DNA of 64,000 nucleotides. Source: Terebella lapidaria (taxonomy: Eukaryota > Annelida > Polychaeta > Terebellida > Terebellidae). Every line of letters begins with the position of its first letter. Position 1 is the stretch's first letter. Below the pieces are notes generated by a model that worked only from the letters and a program-made list of their open reading frames with translations, searched no databases and was not told the origin of the DNA. This document shows, one piece after another, positions 1 through 11,760 of this stretch. The stretch is from NCBI GenBank assembly GCA_949152475.1, contig OX424561.1, positions 24,794,481 through 24,858,480 on the forward strand, written 5' to 3'. Position numbers and translations under genes: made by a program.

Positions 1-500
1 TTGAAAATAAAATGACTGACCTTGAAATTTAGGTCAAAGATATATGCTGAATATTTTTGTGACCTTGAATTTGACCTTTGACCTCATTTCCAAGGTCGCA
101 GGACAAAATTGCTAATATCTCGCTTATTATCGACTTTACAGCTTAAGAATCAATTGTGAACATATAGGAAATGATATATGCTGAATATTCTCGTGGCCTT
201 GAATTTGTCGCTTATTATCATCTTTACAGCTTAGGAATCAATTGCGAATATAGAGGAATGATATATACTGAATCTTTTCATGAACTTGAACTTTGACCTC
301 ATTTTCTAGGTCACATCACCGATCACAGAATGGCTAATATCTCACTTATTATCGACTTTACAGCTTAGGAATTTATTGTGGACATACTAGAAGTGATATA
401 TTTGTTGAAAAATTATTTTCAAGGTCACTGGACAAAAGGCTAATATCTAATATGTATATTGTCCGGTAACCTTTCTTAGCCCTTGGGCTAATTTTTTTAC
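1..500 (-). repeat. Satellite-type repeat with nuclear-receptor half-sites, element end at right
   Basis: About three degenerate units of the ~134-bp satellite that recurs through the window (TGACCTTGA, TTTGACC, then a 'cttattatcgactttacagc' block). It is in the opposite orientation to the large array at 27.8-29.5 kb. It finishes at about 455-500 with the family's boundary sequence (TTGTCCGGTAACCT followed by a TTAGCCCTTGGGCTAA palindrome). No coding potential is seen. Confidence 0.8.
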
Positions 501-599
501 ATTTATTTACTTTTATTTTCAAACTATCAAATTAAATTTATTTTTATATTCCGACCCCCGACCCAAAATTTTTGGTTGAAAATCCGTAAACCAACGAAT

Positions 600-990
600 C
601 AAATAACTATGGCCTCAGGTATGTTTGTCTAGGGCAACGAGTCCGAAAATAACTTCCGTTTCGCTCTACGACGCACCGTTTCCGAGATATCGACAAAAAC
701 GGGAAAAATGCCGACTCGGCAGAAAAATTTAAGGTCAAGGTCAAAGGTCATGCCTACCACCCGTAAGACATGTTTGTCTAGGGCGACGAGTCCGAAAATA
801 ACGTCCGTTTCGCTCTATCATACACCGTTTCCGAGATATCGATGGAAACGAAAAATGCCGACTCGGCAGGAAAATTTCGGGTCAAGGTCAAAGTTCATCC
901 ATATGCCCCCAGACATGTTTGTATTGGGTGACGAGTCCAAAAATAACATCCGTTTCGCTCTACAACGTACCGTTTCTTAGATATGCAGGA
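600..990 (+). repeat. Three tandem ~147-bp units of a second repeat family (GCCGACTCGGC family)
   Basis: The word 'gtttgtctagggc' and its variants recur near 622, 771 and 917. Each unit carries 'cgagtccgaaaataac', 'ccgtttccgagatatc' and 'tgccgactcggcag'. The ends carry closely packed AGGTCA words. Related units in inverse orientation lie at about 9990-10345, and fragments at 22.9-23.3 kb and 36.03-36.18 kb. A 90-codon open frame here is a by-product of the repeat. Confidence 0.75.
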
Positions 991-1010
991 AGCCTAAACC
1001 TGGATGAATC

Positions 1011-2879
1011 AGCAAAAATTTATTTCGACCTCTACACAGTAAAAATTATTATCTTATTTTCAGACTATTAGAAAATAAAACACAATTGAAGATTTTTATT
1101 CTTGTCTGTTACTATGCTGAACCCGTTATCTAAAAATGGGAGTGGTTTGCTTGTAATTTTCTCAAAGCAAGATAGCACAGATATTCTGTCTAAATTCTGG
1201 ATTGATAATCTTGATTTATCGAGAAAAATGATAATATTCAAGAAAGTGTGATATCTTGAATCTATATACCCACAGAACAGTATATATACCACGTACATTC
1301 AGATGTATATGCATGCATGCATGCATTATTGGATATTGTACGTGTACTTGAAGTACGTTCCCTAAATGCCATCTATTTTTCAGGCCAAGTGCTTTCTTTC
1401 ATATCAACCACTACGCCTGCTTGCATTATAACTACACCGGAACCCTATATAGTGAACAAATTCTATTACACGTCATTCAGTTCTATATACATGTATTGTA
1501 ATTCGGTTGGTTTCTGTATAACACCATTGCATGGTTTGTTGTAATTTTATTCATTTCTGTTCTGCATTTGTGATTCCAGTGTGAATATATCCTGGACACT
1601 AATTGATACACTTAATCGTATTACTCTAGTGTCATATTTACTTTGTTTCTTCTTTGTATGTCTTCGTTTGTCCTACCCTGTTTGTATGCGAAATATCCAA
1701 GGGAATATTATATATTGTCGTGTACCAAGTATTCTCTTCAGTAATTGAAAGTACCTTTTCAAAATAACCATATTTCCATATGTAGATTCAAGTTGAGATG
1801 TATACTGAGCAGTATATTGTATACTAGTAACCAGACTGAAAGACAATAAATTTTGGTTTTGAATATTTATTAGCACAATGTATGTATACATGTGACAAAA
1901 TTCGGAGAATATCTCAACAAATACAGGGAGCTTGCATGTGTACAACATCATGCTTAAGATTCAGAAATACCCACCATTTTTTTGTGTAGCACAGTAAATA
2001 TTGCAGCATTGAATATTACTAAATTATTTTTATCAAACCCAATATGGATCCAGACCCACATGGGTTACCAACATATTTTTTAAATGTTGAGAACTGACTA
2101 ATCTGCTACCACAACCTGAAATTTTAGACCTAGTATTACTCAATAATTCATAACAAATGACTCCTTTTTGGTGCGGTTCTGCCCTGAGCAAAAAATGGCT
2201 TCCAAGATGGTGGGTCTCACTGCATCTTAAGTCTGACTGTGTTTAGCATCCATTGTATATCATTATAGTAGTTGTCATCGCCCATTATGACATGCACTGA
2301 TTAGTGAACGAACAGTGGCACCACAACTACATGCGAGTGACAAAATTAAGGCAGTATTTCAACGAATACAATGATCTTATATACACGTAGAACATAATGC
2401 TTAGGACTATGTACCAGCTATTCCGGTATATCATTTGTATATATACTGGTGATAATGGTAGTTTCATCATCCATTATGACACTCATTTGTGGCAAACACA
2501 ACCTACATGTTAATCTCTGCCACGTCTGTCATATCACGCCAGACTGGTACGTAATGTTTGTCTGCCAGAGTTATGACATAATAGGGCTTGTGATCAAGAA
2601 GGTCATATGACTTGACGAGGATTATAACCTTCAGGATTTTCTGGTTCTTCTATTTCATATGATTGGAAACGTTGGTCAAACTTAAGTGTAGAATACATTT
2701 GGACTTCCAGAAATACATCATAGATGTTAGCTAAGTAGATATTAATCAATTTGCCACCCCCTCGCCACCACCCAGGCCTCCCCTCTGGTCAGTTTCCCAC
2801 CCACTGGCAATGATCTTGGATATAAATTCTTCCGGAGCACAAAATATTCCATAAGTCGGAAAAGATTTGCCTTTGCAAA
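1011..2879. other. Unique AT-rich sequence, no gene recognised
   Basis: I see short open frames only, without splice-supported exons or recognisable peptides. There is a short 'gcatgc' tetranucleotide run near 1311-1324. A pyrimidine-rich block with 'cccctcgccacc' lies near 2757-2800, just before the exon-like segment at 2880. Confidence 0.4.
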
Positions 2880-3042
2880 ATGTCTGAAACAAAGCTTACC
2901 GCAAGTCAAGTGACCAGGAATATTGTTTCTGGTTTGTTCAAAATTAAAGAAACTGGTGGCTCATCGGAAGTATGGAACAAGTTTGGAATGATAGCCAATA
3001 ATGATCAGATGCCTGTTCATGTACAGGCTCTTTTGCAAAGAG
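2880..3042 (+). CDS. Possible first exon with BED-finger-like N-terminus (fragment)
   Basis: ATG at 2880 opens a frame of 54 codons plus one base that ends at a plausible donor (AG|GTATAG at 3043). The peptide starts MSETKLTASQV and contains SSEVWNKFGMI. That motif resembles the start of BED-type zinc fingers (S-x-V-W-x-x-F), as found in ZBED and hAT transposase proteins. The expected Cys pair is not in this exon, and no partner exon was found downstream. The open frame continues to 3311 only through GC-rich repeat and AT-rich sequence, so the continuation is probably intron. It could be a decayed hAT-derived exon or chance. Confidence 0.3.
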
Positions 3043-3489
3043 GTATAGAGCTCTATGTTCAATTGTTCATATGCTACGGTGCGGTGCGGGTGCGGGCCTC
3101 AGTATGTGCGATGCACTCAATAAACCCACTCCGTGTGATCCTATTTCACACTTCTTTTCATCATTTATATATATCCAAGCCTAAAAGTCTGTTTGTGTCA
3201 CGAGGAGTCATACAGTTACAGTATCCAAGTTACAAGAGGAATTCAAGCATTGGATTCAATTTATACATAACATGTAGTATAGTATATTCTCTCACAGTTC
3301 TCTCACAATAATAAACGATGATGACTGTATAGGTTTACAGGGTGAACGATCCACAGTTATCCATGCCCTGTACATATATATACCATATGATATGAAATTA
3401 ATACACACATAGAACATATGTATATGGGTCTTGACATCACTGGTTCACAACAAATCGTCCACGATTTTATTCCACAACTCCATCATATT

Positions 3490-3665
3490 GTAAAAATTGT
3501 ATGCGGGCCGCGGTGCAGTCCTACGCGGTGCGGTCCCACGCGGTCCTTTGACAAAAATTGAACCCGCACCGCACCACAATGTTGGAGTCAATGTCCGCCC
3601 CGCACCGCACCGCGGGCTGCGGGACCCGCGCGGCCCGCGCGGGCAAACCCGCCCCGCGCAGAGCC
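3490..3665. repeat. GC-rich repeat island
   Basis: Dense GGTGCGG, CCGCACC and CGCGGG words (for example 'gcgcgggcaaacccgccccg') stand out from the surrounding AT-rich DNA. A small related patch is at 3076-3105. Open frames on both strands here are composition artefacts. This could be a MITE or a local CpG-rich repeat; no terminal repeats were resolved. Confidence 0.5.
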
Positions 3666-3911
3666 TTATAAAGGCGCATGTGCCTATGAGGCAGAATTAT
3701 AAATCCGCGTGTGCCCAAAAAGGCATTGTTTCATTTATAGGCGCATATATGCGCCTGTATGCGCGGGAATACGCTAGGTCTAAACTAGATTCTAGATTTA
3801 ACGTAAAATAAGATAAATTTTCTCAGAACTAGATATTTTAACACGTGACATCAACGCATGCGCTGATCCAGCAACCGCACGCGCTCATCACAAATCAAGT
3901 GTATCAGCAAG

Positions 3912-6900
3912 ATGACAGACGAAAACGTGAATCAGTGGACATCGGCGGATGTTTTCAAGTATCTTATTCAAAACTTTGGTCATGACATAGCGGAAACATT
4001 CAATCGTAAGTATACATCAATATTTTTGTTAGGTAGATTCCGTGACGATTTTTAAAAAACGGTCAAACGCGCGTCATTATGTCTGATGATCCAAATCAAA
4101 CGATAGCTGCAACACTCACACTGCGTTACAAAGTTAGGCCTACCTTCCAATGAAAATCCCAAAGGAATGTGGTCGTCGCTATGGTCCGATAACCTATTGG
4201 CATGGCGTTGCGTCCGTCGTCCGTCGTCGTCCACATTCACGCTGGGAAAGGCGATCTCCAGAATCTGAGGTTGAACGCTGGAATTGGAGGTTGAACGTCC
4301 GAATCTGAGGAAATGGCGCAAAGAAAGCAAAACATTGTGAGTCGCTCCTATGATATTTGGTGAATACTGTATTTCATAACGATTATTGGCAAAAAAGAGT
4401 GTGTCCATAGAGCATGCGAACATATATGGCTTTCAGGAATAAGCAAGATTGGTGTGAGAATGCACAGACCAGGCAGTAAACTGGGACACAAAATAGCGGG
4501 TCAATATCCGTATGCAAACGAAGTGCGAATTTGCAACCAAATTTGACATTTCGAAGAGATATGTGGCAAAATACACATGTTTCACGCACATAAATAGTTA
4601 CAATTCACCTATTACTACAACAGAGACATCAGTATATACACATCATCTGATAAAACACGATTTACGAGCACATTTCGATTTGACAGCTGCAGCTCCATGT
4701 GTATTGAGGACGGCAACTCCATGATTTCAAATAATGAGGTAGAATTGGGTGGCCCTGAAAGAGCAATGTGTTTGCTAGTTTGTCAACAGTTGAAAAAAAA
4801 AGTTGATTTTAGGTTTGTCTTCCGCAACAGTTTGATAGATTTAGGGACCTATTCTGGTATTATTTGGTTGAACGCATGTGTTTATTCAGAATTTACTGCG
4901 CAATACTATTACCTTATGCCATCATCATTTTGCTGGTTGTATTGATAGAGTGTGAAACAAATATGTTCATCAATAAATCGTATATGCCTACTACATTTGT
5001 AGTATACTTTTCTCTGGTTGACACCTGGATACCCCCCCCCCCCCCCCTGCCCCACCCCCATGCAGGTTTGCTTGGATGAGGACAGACTTGGGGATTGATA
5101 AAATACAGGTGTATATGAATCCATTCTTATGATCCAATTTGAGCGCTAATTGACAGGGTTAAATACTTGATTTAGGCATGAAAACTTGTAGCAGACGTGT
5201 GAAATTTATTTAGGTAAAAAATGTTGGTGTCACACCTACATGTTCGTGCCTGAATTATTCCGGTATATTATGGAATTTGAGCTTCGCACATATATTATTG
5301 TGTGCAATGTGACAGTTGCTTTGGAGAAGGTATCCCGAAAATCTAAATATAATTTCATATTGCCATATCAGCTGTAGTTTTTCATTTTATTTTTATGGAC
5401 ATGACTGCTACTTTGCAACAAATGTAATTCAGTGCAATGCAGTGCTCGTAAATTTCAGACTCACTAATATGGTCAATTTTTGTTTTAACATTTCAAATAA
5501 ATCTGCAGGGTACCTGCGAATTATGACAGGATGTTATTTACTTACTGAATATCGTGGTATGTTGTGTGTGTAGAAATTATATCACGTACATATATCAATT
5601 GCGCATAAAATATCAATATGCATATTCCTGTTGCAAACTTCTGTTCTTTTTAAACCATTTCTAGTGCGTTCAAGCCTTCCGTAGTGCCCTGGAAAACACT
5701 AACCAGATTCATTACAAAATTTAAACCTATTTAAAATGTCCTACAATGGATCTATATCACGGTAGAATGAAGAAAATTATAAACTTTCATTCAATGGCTT
5801 CACGTATTATCTGTTTCTTGTCTGAAAAATCTAGCGGATCTTGAATTTGGGTGCAAGTACGAGGGATAAGACCACATGGCTGTATATTTCGTGTGTCATG
5901 AACCCCATATCACCAAAGCAGAGACGTCACCAAACCTTGAGAGCGATGTGTTCTTGGTAGCACTCGTCACTCTGTTCCGTGAATTCCGGTGTTGCCGTTT
6001 TTTATGAGCCCTCATACTCGTGGAGTTGCAGCCTAGTTCCATTTCATGTCGAATACTCAATAATTTCGCCAAACATTCAAGAAATCTGGTCAGATATAAA
6101 GTCTTTTGCACCTAAACAACCCTTCTGCACAATCTCAAGTGCTATATTTGGTTATTTAGTGAAATAAACTGGTTTATTCATTCGATGCGTGTTGTCGCCT
6201 AGATGTTATTTCAGTACCTAAAACTGTGCCGCGATTTATCAGATAACTGTGTGATATACTAAGGAGTTTTTGTTCTAGCGAGGGACAATGATCATTCGCA
6301 TAACTGATGCACACTGTTATATCGATGACACGGACGAATTTACGTACCTTTTGAGGGCTTTTCCCTCAATCATCCTCACAATGTTTTGTTTCTTTTCGCG
6401 ATTTCCTCTGATTCGGGCGTTCAACCTCCAATTCCGGCGTTCAACCTCAGATTCTGGAGATCGCCTTTCCCAGCGTGACATTTTTATCTTTTTTGTTTAC
6501 GGGCGAATTTTTCTGAAATTTCGCACAAAAATACTTAAAAATAAATCAAGAAGGAGGTATTTTTTAGTTTTTTTATTTTCGCAATTTTTTCAACATGGCG
6601 GCCGTTTTAGACGAAAAATGCCTGATTTTGGACTTTGGCGGCCATTTTCTCAAAATCTGTTCAGTAACTTTTCTTCTTTTTGATACATAACACTTCTCAT
6701 ATGTACTCCTATGATGTCTAAAAATTTCGTTGCGCTTGGATCGCTCGAAGTGGGCCATTTTGGCCCAAACTCGGCCCAAATGGGACTATCCCATGTTAAA
6801 TTCTCCTATGTTTTATAATGGGACACATTATGCCTAATATCACACTTGATATTGAGATTAGAGACTAGCAATCAATTGTCGACCTATAGGAAATAATATA

Positions 6901-9900
6901 TGCTGAATATTCTCGTGACCTTGAATTTTACCTCTGACCTCAGTTTCAAGGTCAGAGCACAAAATGGCTTATATCTCGCTTAATATAGACTCTACAGCTT
7001 AGGAATCAATTGTGGACATATAGGAAATGATATATGCTGAATATTCTCGTGACCTTGAATTTGACCTATGACCTCAGTTTCAAGGTCAGAGCACAAAATG
7101 GCTAATATCTCGCTTATTATCAACTCTACAGCTTAGGAATCAATTGTGGACATATAGGAAATGATATACCGGTATGCTGAATATTCTGATGACCTTGAAT
7201 TTGACCTTCGACCTCATTTTCAAGGTCACAGGACAAAATGGCTAATATCTCGCCTGTTATCCACTTTACAGCTTAGCAATCAATTATGAACATATAGGAA
7301 ATGATATATGCAGATTATTGTCATGACTTTGAATTTGACCTTTGACCTCATTTTCAAGGTCACAGGACAAAATGGCTAATATCTCACTTATTATCGATTT
7401 CAAAGCTTAAGAATCAATTGTGGACATATAGGAAATGATATATGCTGAATATTCACGTGACCTTGAATTTGACCTCTGACCTCATTTCCAAGGTCCAAGG
7501 ACAAACTGGCTCATATCTTGCTCCTCTATTGACTGTATGGCTTGGGAATCAATTGTGGACATGATATAGAAAACGATATACACTGAATATTTTGATGACC
7601 TTGAATTCGACCTTTGCCCCTTCATTTTCAAGGCCACAGCACAAAACTGCTAATATCTCTCTGATTATTGAATTTACAGCTTAGCAATCAACTGTGGACA
7701 TGATGTAAGCTTAATGTTATATATGCTGAATATTCTCTTGACCTTGAATTCAACCAGTGACCTGGCTAACATCTAAAATATCAAACATTGTCCGGTAACC
7801 TATCTTTGGCCCTTGGCCTAATTTTTAGTTTTCTGATTTTCGAAAATTTTTCAAAATGGCGGCCATTTTTTGACGAAAAACGACCAATTTCTGACTTTGG
7901 CGGCCCAAATGGGACTTTCCCGTGTCAAATTCTCCTATGATTTAAAATGGGAGACAATTTTTCCAAATATCTCATTTAATAATGAAATTAGAGATTAGGA
8001 ATCTATTGTGAACATATATGAATGATATATGCTGAATATTATCGTGACTTTGAATTTGATCTTTGACCTCATTTTCAAGGTCATAGGACAAAATTGCTAA
8101 TATCATGAATATCTTCCCTGTTATTGAATTTATAGCTTAGAAATCAATTGTGGACATATGGGGAATAATACACATGTATGATGTATTTGTATGCTGTATG
8201 TCCTTGTGACCTTGGTTTTGACCAGTTACTTTTTTTCAAGGTTAAAATGGCTAATATCTAAAATATAAAACCTATATTGTCCGGAAACCCATCTTGGCTT
8301 TTGTTCTATTTTTTGTTGTTTGAACCACAATAAAGGAGAATTAAACATATATTTACATTTACTTGTAGTGATACTTAAAAAAATGGACCAAGTTTGACCT
8401 CAATCCACACCTTTTGCTGTGGACCAATACGGCAATACTACTGTTAAACAATAAAAACTCTGATTTGACTGTTGTTCAAAGTGGAGAAGATTCTGTTTAC
8501 CATGTGCACCATGTCTACACATACATTTCATTCATGTGAAAACATTTGTCAATATTTCAGTTGGGAAGACCAATGCCATATACTTGGCTTACCAACAACA
8601 ATAAACTGACCGAAAAACTTAGGGAGAGGAAACCCAACATCAAAATTATTCAACAGTTGCTAGTCTCGACTTTCCTGCCAGGAAAAACTACATTGACACT
8701 CTCGAACTTGATGGCGAAGCAAAAGTGGCTAATATCATGGAGGCCTACCCTTGTTTCTCACAGGGGGTACACGTACGTTACCTTGGTTACAATTGATTTC
8801 ACATTTTCATCATAATATTATATTTCCCATCATTTAGTGAGCTAACAGGGACATAATTAATAATGGTTTAAATCACCACCGTGGATAACTAGCATGTATG
8901 GGGGCCGATTACAGTAGTAGAGTCCATGGTGAACAATTTTCTCTTTGCTTCGGAGTGGTGTTTAGTATACCTTTACGTATCTTTCACCAATGATCATCGT
9001 GTTTCCAGGTAGCAGATGAACTTCGCAGACATATCTCGAACACAAGCATTTCCTCAGAATTTGCATCGGAGTGTAAAGACCGATTTACCACAGTTGTCAA
9101 CAACCTGTTTCTCTATGGCATGCCAGGAGTCATAAAACCAATGTTCTACTCACAAGGTTTGCTCAGCAATGATCACTGATTGTGTTTAATTTTATTTGTT
9201 TTAAATTTTGTGTATCCCCGGAACAAAGTTCGGCGGATACTATGAATTTGTCATCGTCACGTCCGAGTCCGCTGTGGACACTTTCTTGCGAGCGCTCTAC
9301 AGGTTGCAAATCTGAACCAATCTCGATAATTTTTCATGGAAACATATCTGATGGTAAGGTCTTGACACCTATTGATTTACGTTGCCATGGTGAACAAATT
9401 GGTCGATTGTCAAGGCATTTTGGATTTACTAGTGAGGCCTCCCCAATAGTTTTGTCCCCAGTCGAGAGTAATACATGTAAGTCCTTCAGGTCAGGAGTAG
9501 CAGATAGTTTTCTTCTGGCTATAACAGCAGTATTCTTGAAAAAGTTAGCATTGAGTTTGCTAATTAACTCCATTACTATCCAGAGTAAAAATAATTAAGC
9601 GCAGGAACTTCTATTAATGGAGTCAACAATACATGATTGTATTGTACTAATATTTATCAGTTAAAACTAGACGCTCTCCGGTCGCTGACGACCGCTGGGG
9701 TGTATCCCCCGTAGCCCTATCATCCCTGTCGCCTCCGAAATATAGACTCGAGCATCGAAAATTGATGTTACCTTGTTTGATAATACGACCATTATTACAA
9801 TACATGTACCATCAAATTTCTACTGACCAGAAATACACCTTGGCTTGCATGTACAATCTAGTGGGCAATTTCATTCCCAGATAATTCCCCATTATTCAGA

Positions 9901-11109
9901 TCCAGATTGACAATTGGTTATGATGGCAATTTGTTGCCTCTAACACATTTTGTTCTTTTTATCTGTGATCATCATTTTGTGTCACTGTTAAACTGGTCAT
10001 TATCCTTGATCTATTGGGTATTATGGATGAACTTTGACCTTGACCTGAATTTTTTGCCGAGTCGGCATTTTTCGTTTTCGTTGATATCTCGGAAATGGTG
10101 CATTGTAGAGCAAACCGGACGTTATTTTCGGACTCGTTGCACTGGCCAAAGATGCCTAGAGGGTGTCAGGGATGACCTTTGACCTTGACCTTAAATGTTT
10201 TCGCCGAGTCGGCATTTTTCATTTTCGTCTATATCTAGGAAGTGGTGCTTCGTACAGCGAAACGGGTTCGTCGCCCTGGATATTATAAATCAGTCTTAAC
10301 ATCGAAATGCCTCCAAGGCATCTTTAGGCATTGACGTCTAGTTGTACATGCAAATTGTAACCTAGATTTCACTGGTTTGTAATTTTTATTGTGTACAGTG
10401 CATATACAATTTGTAACTGCAATTTTACCATGTTAAAAGGTGAAAAAAAATATTTTGATTTCAGATGAAAAGGAGGAAACTGTTTGCTCCCTCCTTGTGC
10501 AAATACTGAGGCAGCGGCCTGGCAAAGCAGCAACATTCGTGGTTGCTCGTGATGTATGTTGCTTACAGACAGACACTGACAGCCTTACTCGACAAAAAAA
10601 ACAATTTTATTGCATTTTGCTTACCAGATCTATCGGCTTGAATCTGAGAAACACTATTTCTTACTTTGACATAAATGTGAAAGTGTCAACTTTTGTTTGT
10701 TTTTTTGTCGGGTGTAAATAACGAGTTACATGTGATGCAATACCATTGAGTACACTGTGTTTTGTTATTCAGCTTTATGTATGCTCTTCCCATTCATTCA
10801 CAGGGTGCCACAGATGTCCACAGTCTGGCGAAGTCGAACCATCCCAGATTGATCCTGACGGAAGAAACAATCATGATCTGTGGATTTGGACGCACTTTCG
10901 GCATTGTTCGCCGAACAGGGGGCTACTTTAAAACAGTACTGATAATGATCGGTGTTTACTACACTTTCATGTTGACCTATCCATCCAACCTCGGTGCCGC
11001 ACTCCTGTTTTTGCAGGAGCAGGTCTTCTGCGATGACCCGCACAGTAGCGATCGCACACCCGTCTACAAGTCTATGGTTAAGAAGTATGAGAAATTTATA
11101 AGCCGGTGA
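3912..11109 (+). CDS. Multi-exon gene, SAM-domain-like first exon and SAMD3-like C-terminal region; possibly frameshifted
   Basis: Exon 1 (3912-4005) starts MTDENVNQWTSADVFKYLIQ and ends at a GTAAGT donor in phase 1. W-x-x-x-x-V followed by a short helix is how SAM (sterile alpha motif) domains begin. The 3' part has clear exons. 8561/8623-8772 ends at GTACGT and contains the block IMEAYPCFSQ. 9009-9156 starts VADELRRHIS. 10465-10553 contains VCSLLVQILRQ. The last, 10804-11109, contains HPRLILTEETIMICGFG and ends in TGA. Phases match from 8772 onward (0, then 1, then 0). The pattern of YPCFSQ, ADELRRHI and 'PRLILTEE' recalls uncharacterised SAMD3-like proteins; this is recognition, not an alignment. 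The exon at 8561-8772 reads in two frames that meet near 8673, which suggests a one-base deletion. The second half of the SAM domain was not located securely. Introns are filled with transposable elements. Confidence 0.5.
4238..6477. mobile_element. 2240-bp element with ~104-bp terminal inverted repeats and 5-bp target duplication
   Basis: The left end (4238-4341) begins CACGCTGGGAAAGGCGATCT. The right end (6375-6477) is its near-perfect reverse complement, ending CCCAGCGTG. The flanks repeat ACATT (4233-4237 and 6478-6482). Other copies of the host repeat (for example near 35640) have an uninterrupted GTCCACATTTTTATC. That serves as an empty site and proves both the insertion and the 5-bp duplication. 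A CAC-starting end with a 5-bp duplication is seen in the Transib/RAG group, but that assignment is inference and the heptamer does not match exactly. No transposase is recognisable inside. The segment 4695-4802 encodes a SAM-helix-like stretch (IEDGNSMI, then LGGPERAM) that may be a captured gene fragment. Confidence 0.75.
6830..7790 (-). repeat. Satellite array, about seven ~134-bp units
   Basis: 'gaccttgaattt' recurs at about 6917, 7050, 7190, 7325, 7460, 7597 and 7738. Each unit carries TGACCTTGA, a TGACCTTTGACCT-like direct repeat and 'tagcttaggaatcaattgtg'-like spacer. It forms the core of the surrounding composite element. Confidence 0.85.
7807..8345 (-). repeat. Second, shorter copy of the composite repeat with two satellite units
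   Basis: 'aatggcggccatttt' (7856) and 'gggactttcccgtgtcaaat' (about 7912) are followed by two diverged satellite units and a terminal TTGTCCGGAAACCC near 8277. It lies directly beside the previous copy in the same orientation. Confidence 0.65.
9157..10464. other. Intron of the SAM-like gene with repeats; unassigned open frame 9182-9598
   Basis: The first 440 bp hold a 138-codon plus-strand frame that overlaps a 79-codon minus-strand frame. Neither peptide is recognised and neither has convincing splice sites. From about 9990 to 10345 there are two inverse-orientation units of the GCCGAGTCGGC family. They end with 'atgcctccaaggcatcttta', a block that reappears (reverse complement) at 36.03-36.08 kb. 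Confidence 0.5.
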
Positions 11110-11169
11110 AACTTGAGTCGCCGGCCTAGATCAGGGCATCAGGGGATACACCCATGCAGCCACAAACGA

Positions 11170-11760
11170 ATCTAGTTTTCAGGTTACCGCACCTATGTTT
11201 TGACAACCTATTGCCGTCGCGTTGCGTCCGTCGTCCGTCCGTCCGTCTGTCCGTTCACATTTTTAGCTGACCGGCCCATATGGGCCAGTAGGCTATTGTC
11301 GTGGTTTTTCGTCCGTCGTCCGTCCGGCAAATAACTTTTTTTTGTATTGATGAATTTCTCTGAAAATTTACTTGAACATTCCTTGGGCTAATATCCTGAG
11401 CTGTTTTTATCGGTTTTTTTATTCTTTTTTTGATTATTTTTGCCGAAAAATGGCCAATTTTGGACTTTGGTGGCCATTTTCTCGAAAACTGTATGATTAG
11501 TTTTGAGATTTTTGTTTTGAAGGATTCCCCTAAATGTACCTCTATGATGTATATAAGATTCGTTGTCATTGAATTGCCGGTCTGCGTGTGGCAGCCATTT
11601 TGATTTTTTGACGGGTCGGCCAAACAATTTTCTTTTGGCCCGAAGCATGTCACTATCCATTTTGGGTAATTTCCAGCATAAAAAAAATTCACCCTGTGAA
11701 AAATATTTTGGACTTTTCCCTTCATAATGTAACGGTAGTTTCTTTGCCGTGTTCGCCAAA
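11170..11760 (-). mobile_element. Truncated composite-element fragments
   Basis: The segment starts with 'aggttaccgcacctatg' and 'ttgcgtccgtcgtccgtccg' (the microsatellite end of the composite family). At about 11262 a second fragment begins with 'agctgaccggcccatatggg' and another CGTCCGTC run. 'ttttggactttggtggccat' and 'gccggtctgcgtgtggcagc' blocks follow. Minus-strand open frames of 123 and 156 codons here arise from the repeat. Confidence 0.6.

Larger units (their letters stand above)
4160..7806 (-). mobile_element. Composite satellite-carrying element, full length, reverse orientation, interrupted by a nested element
   Basis: It runs from the terminal hairpin region (GGTCCGATAACC, then 'attggcatggcgttgcgtcc' and a GTCCGTC microsatellite) at about 4165 to the opposite end (ATTGTCCGGTAACCT) at about 7806. 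Between lie the 'ggcggccattttctcaaaat' block, the 'aactcggcccaaatgggac' block and about seven ~134-bp satellite units (6830-7790). Positions 4238-6477 belong to a separate nested element. Other copies at 26.8-32.6 kb and 34.7-35.7 kb are in forward orientation. No transposase is encoded, so the family is non-autonomous. Confidence 0.7.

Noticed and set aside
3497..3811. 104-codon frame in the GC-rich island
   Set aside because: Composition artefact. Open frames exist on both strands and the peptide is Arg/Pro-rich low complexity.
9182..9598. 138-codon frame as a gene
   Set aside because: It lies within an intron whose flanking exons join in phase. The peptide is not recognised and there is no splice or start context. 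Noted only as unassigned.
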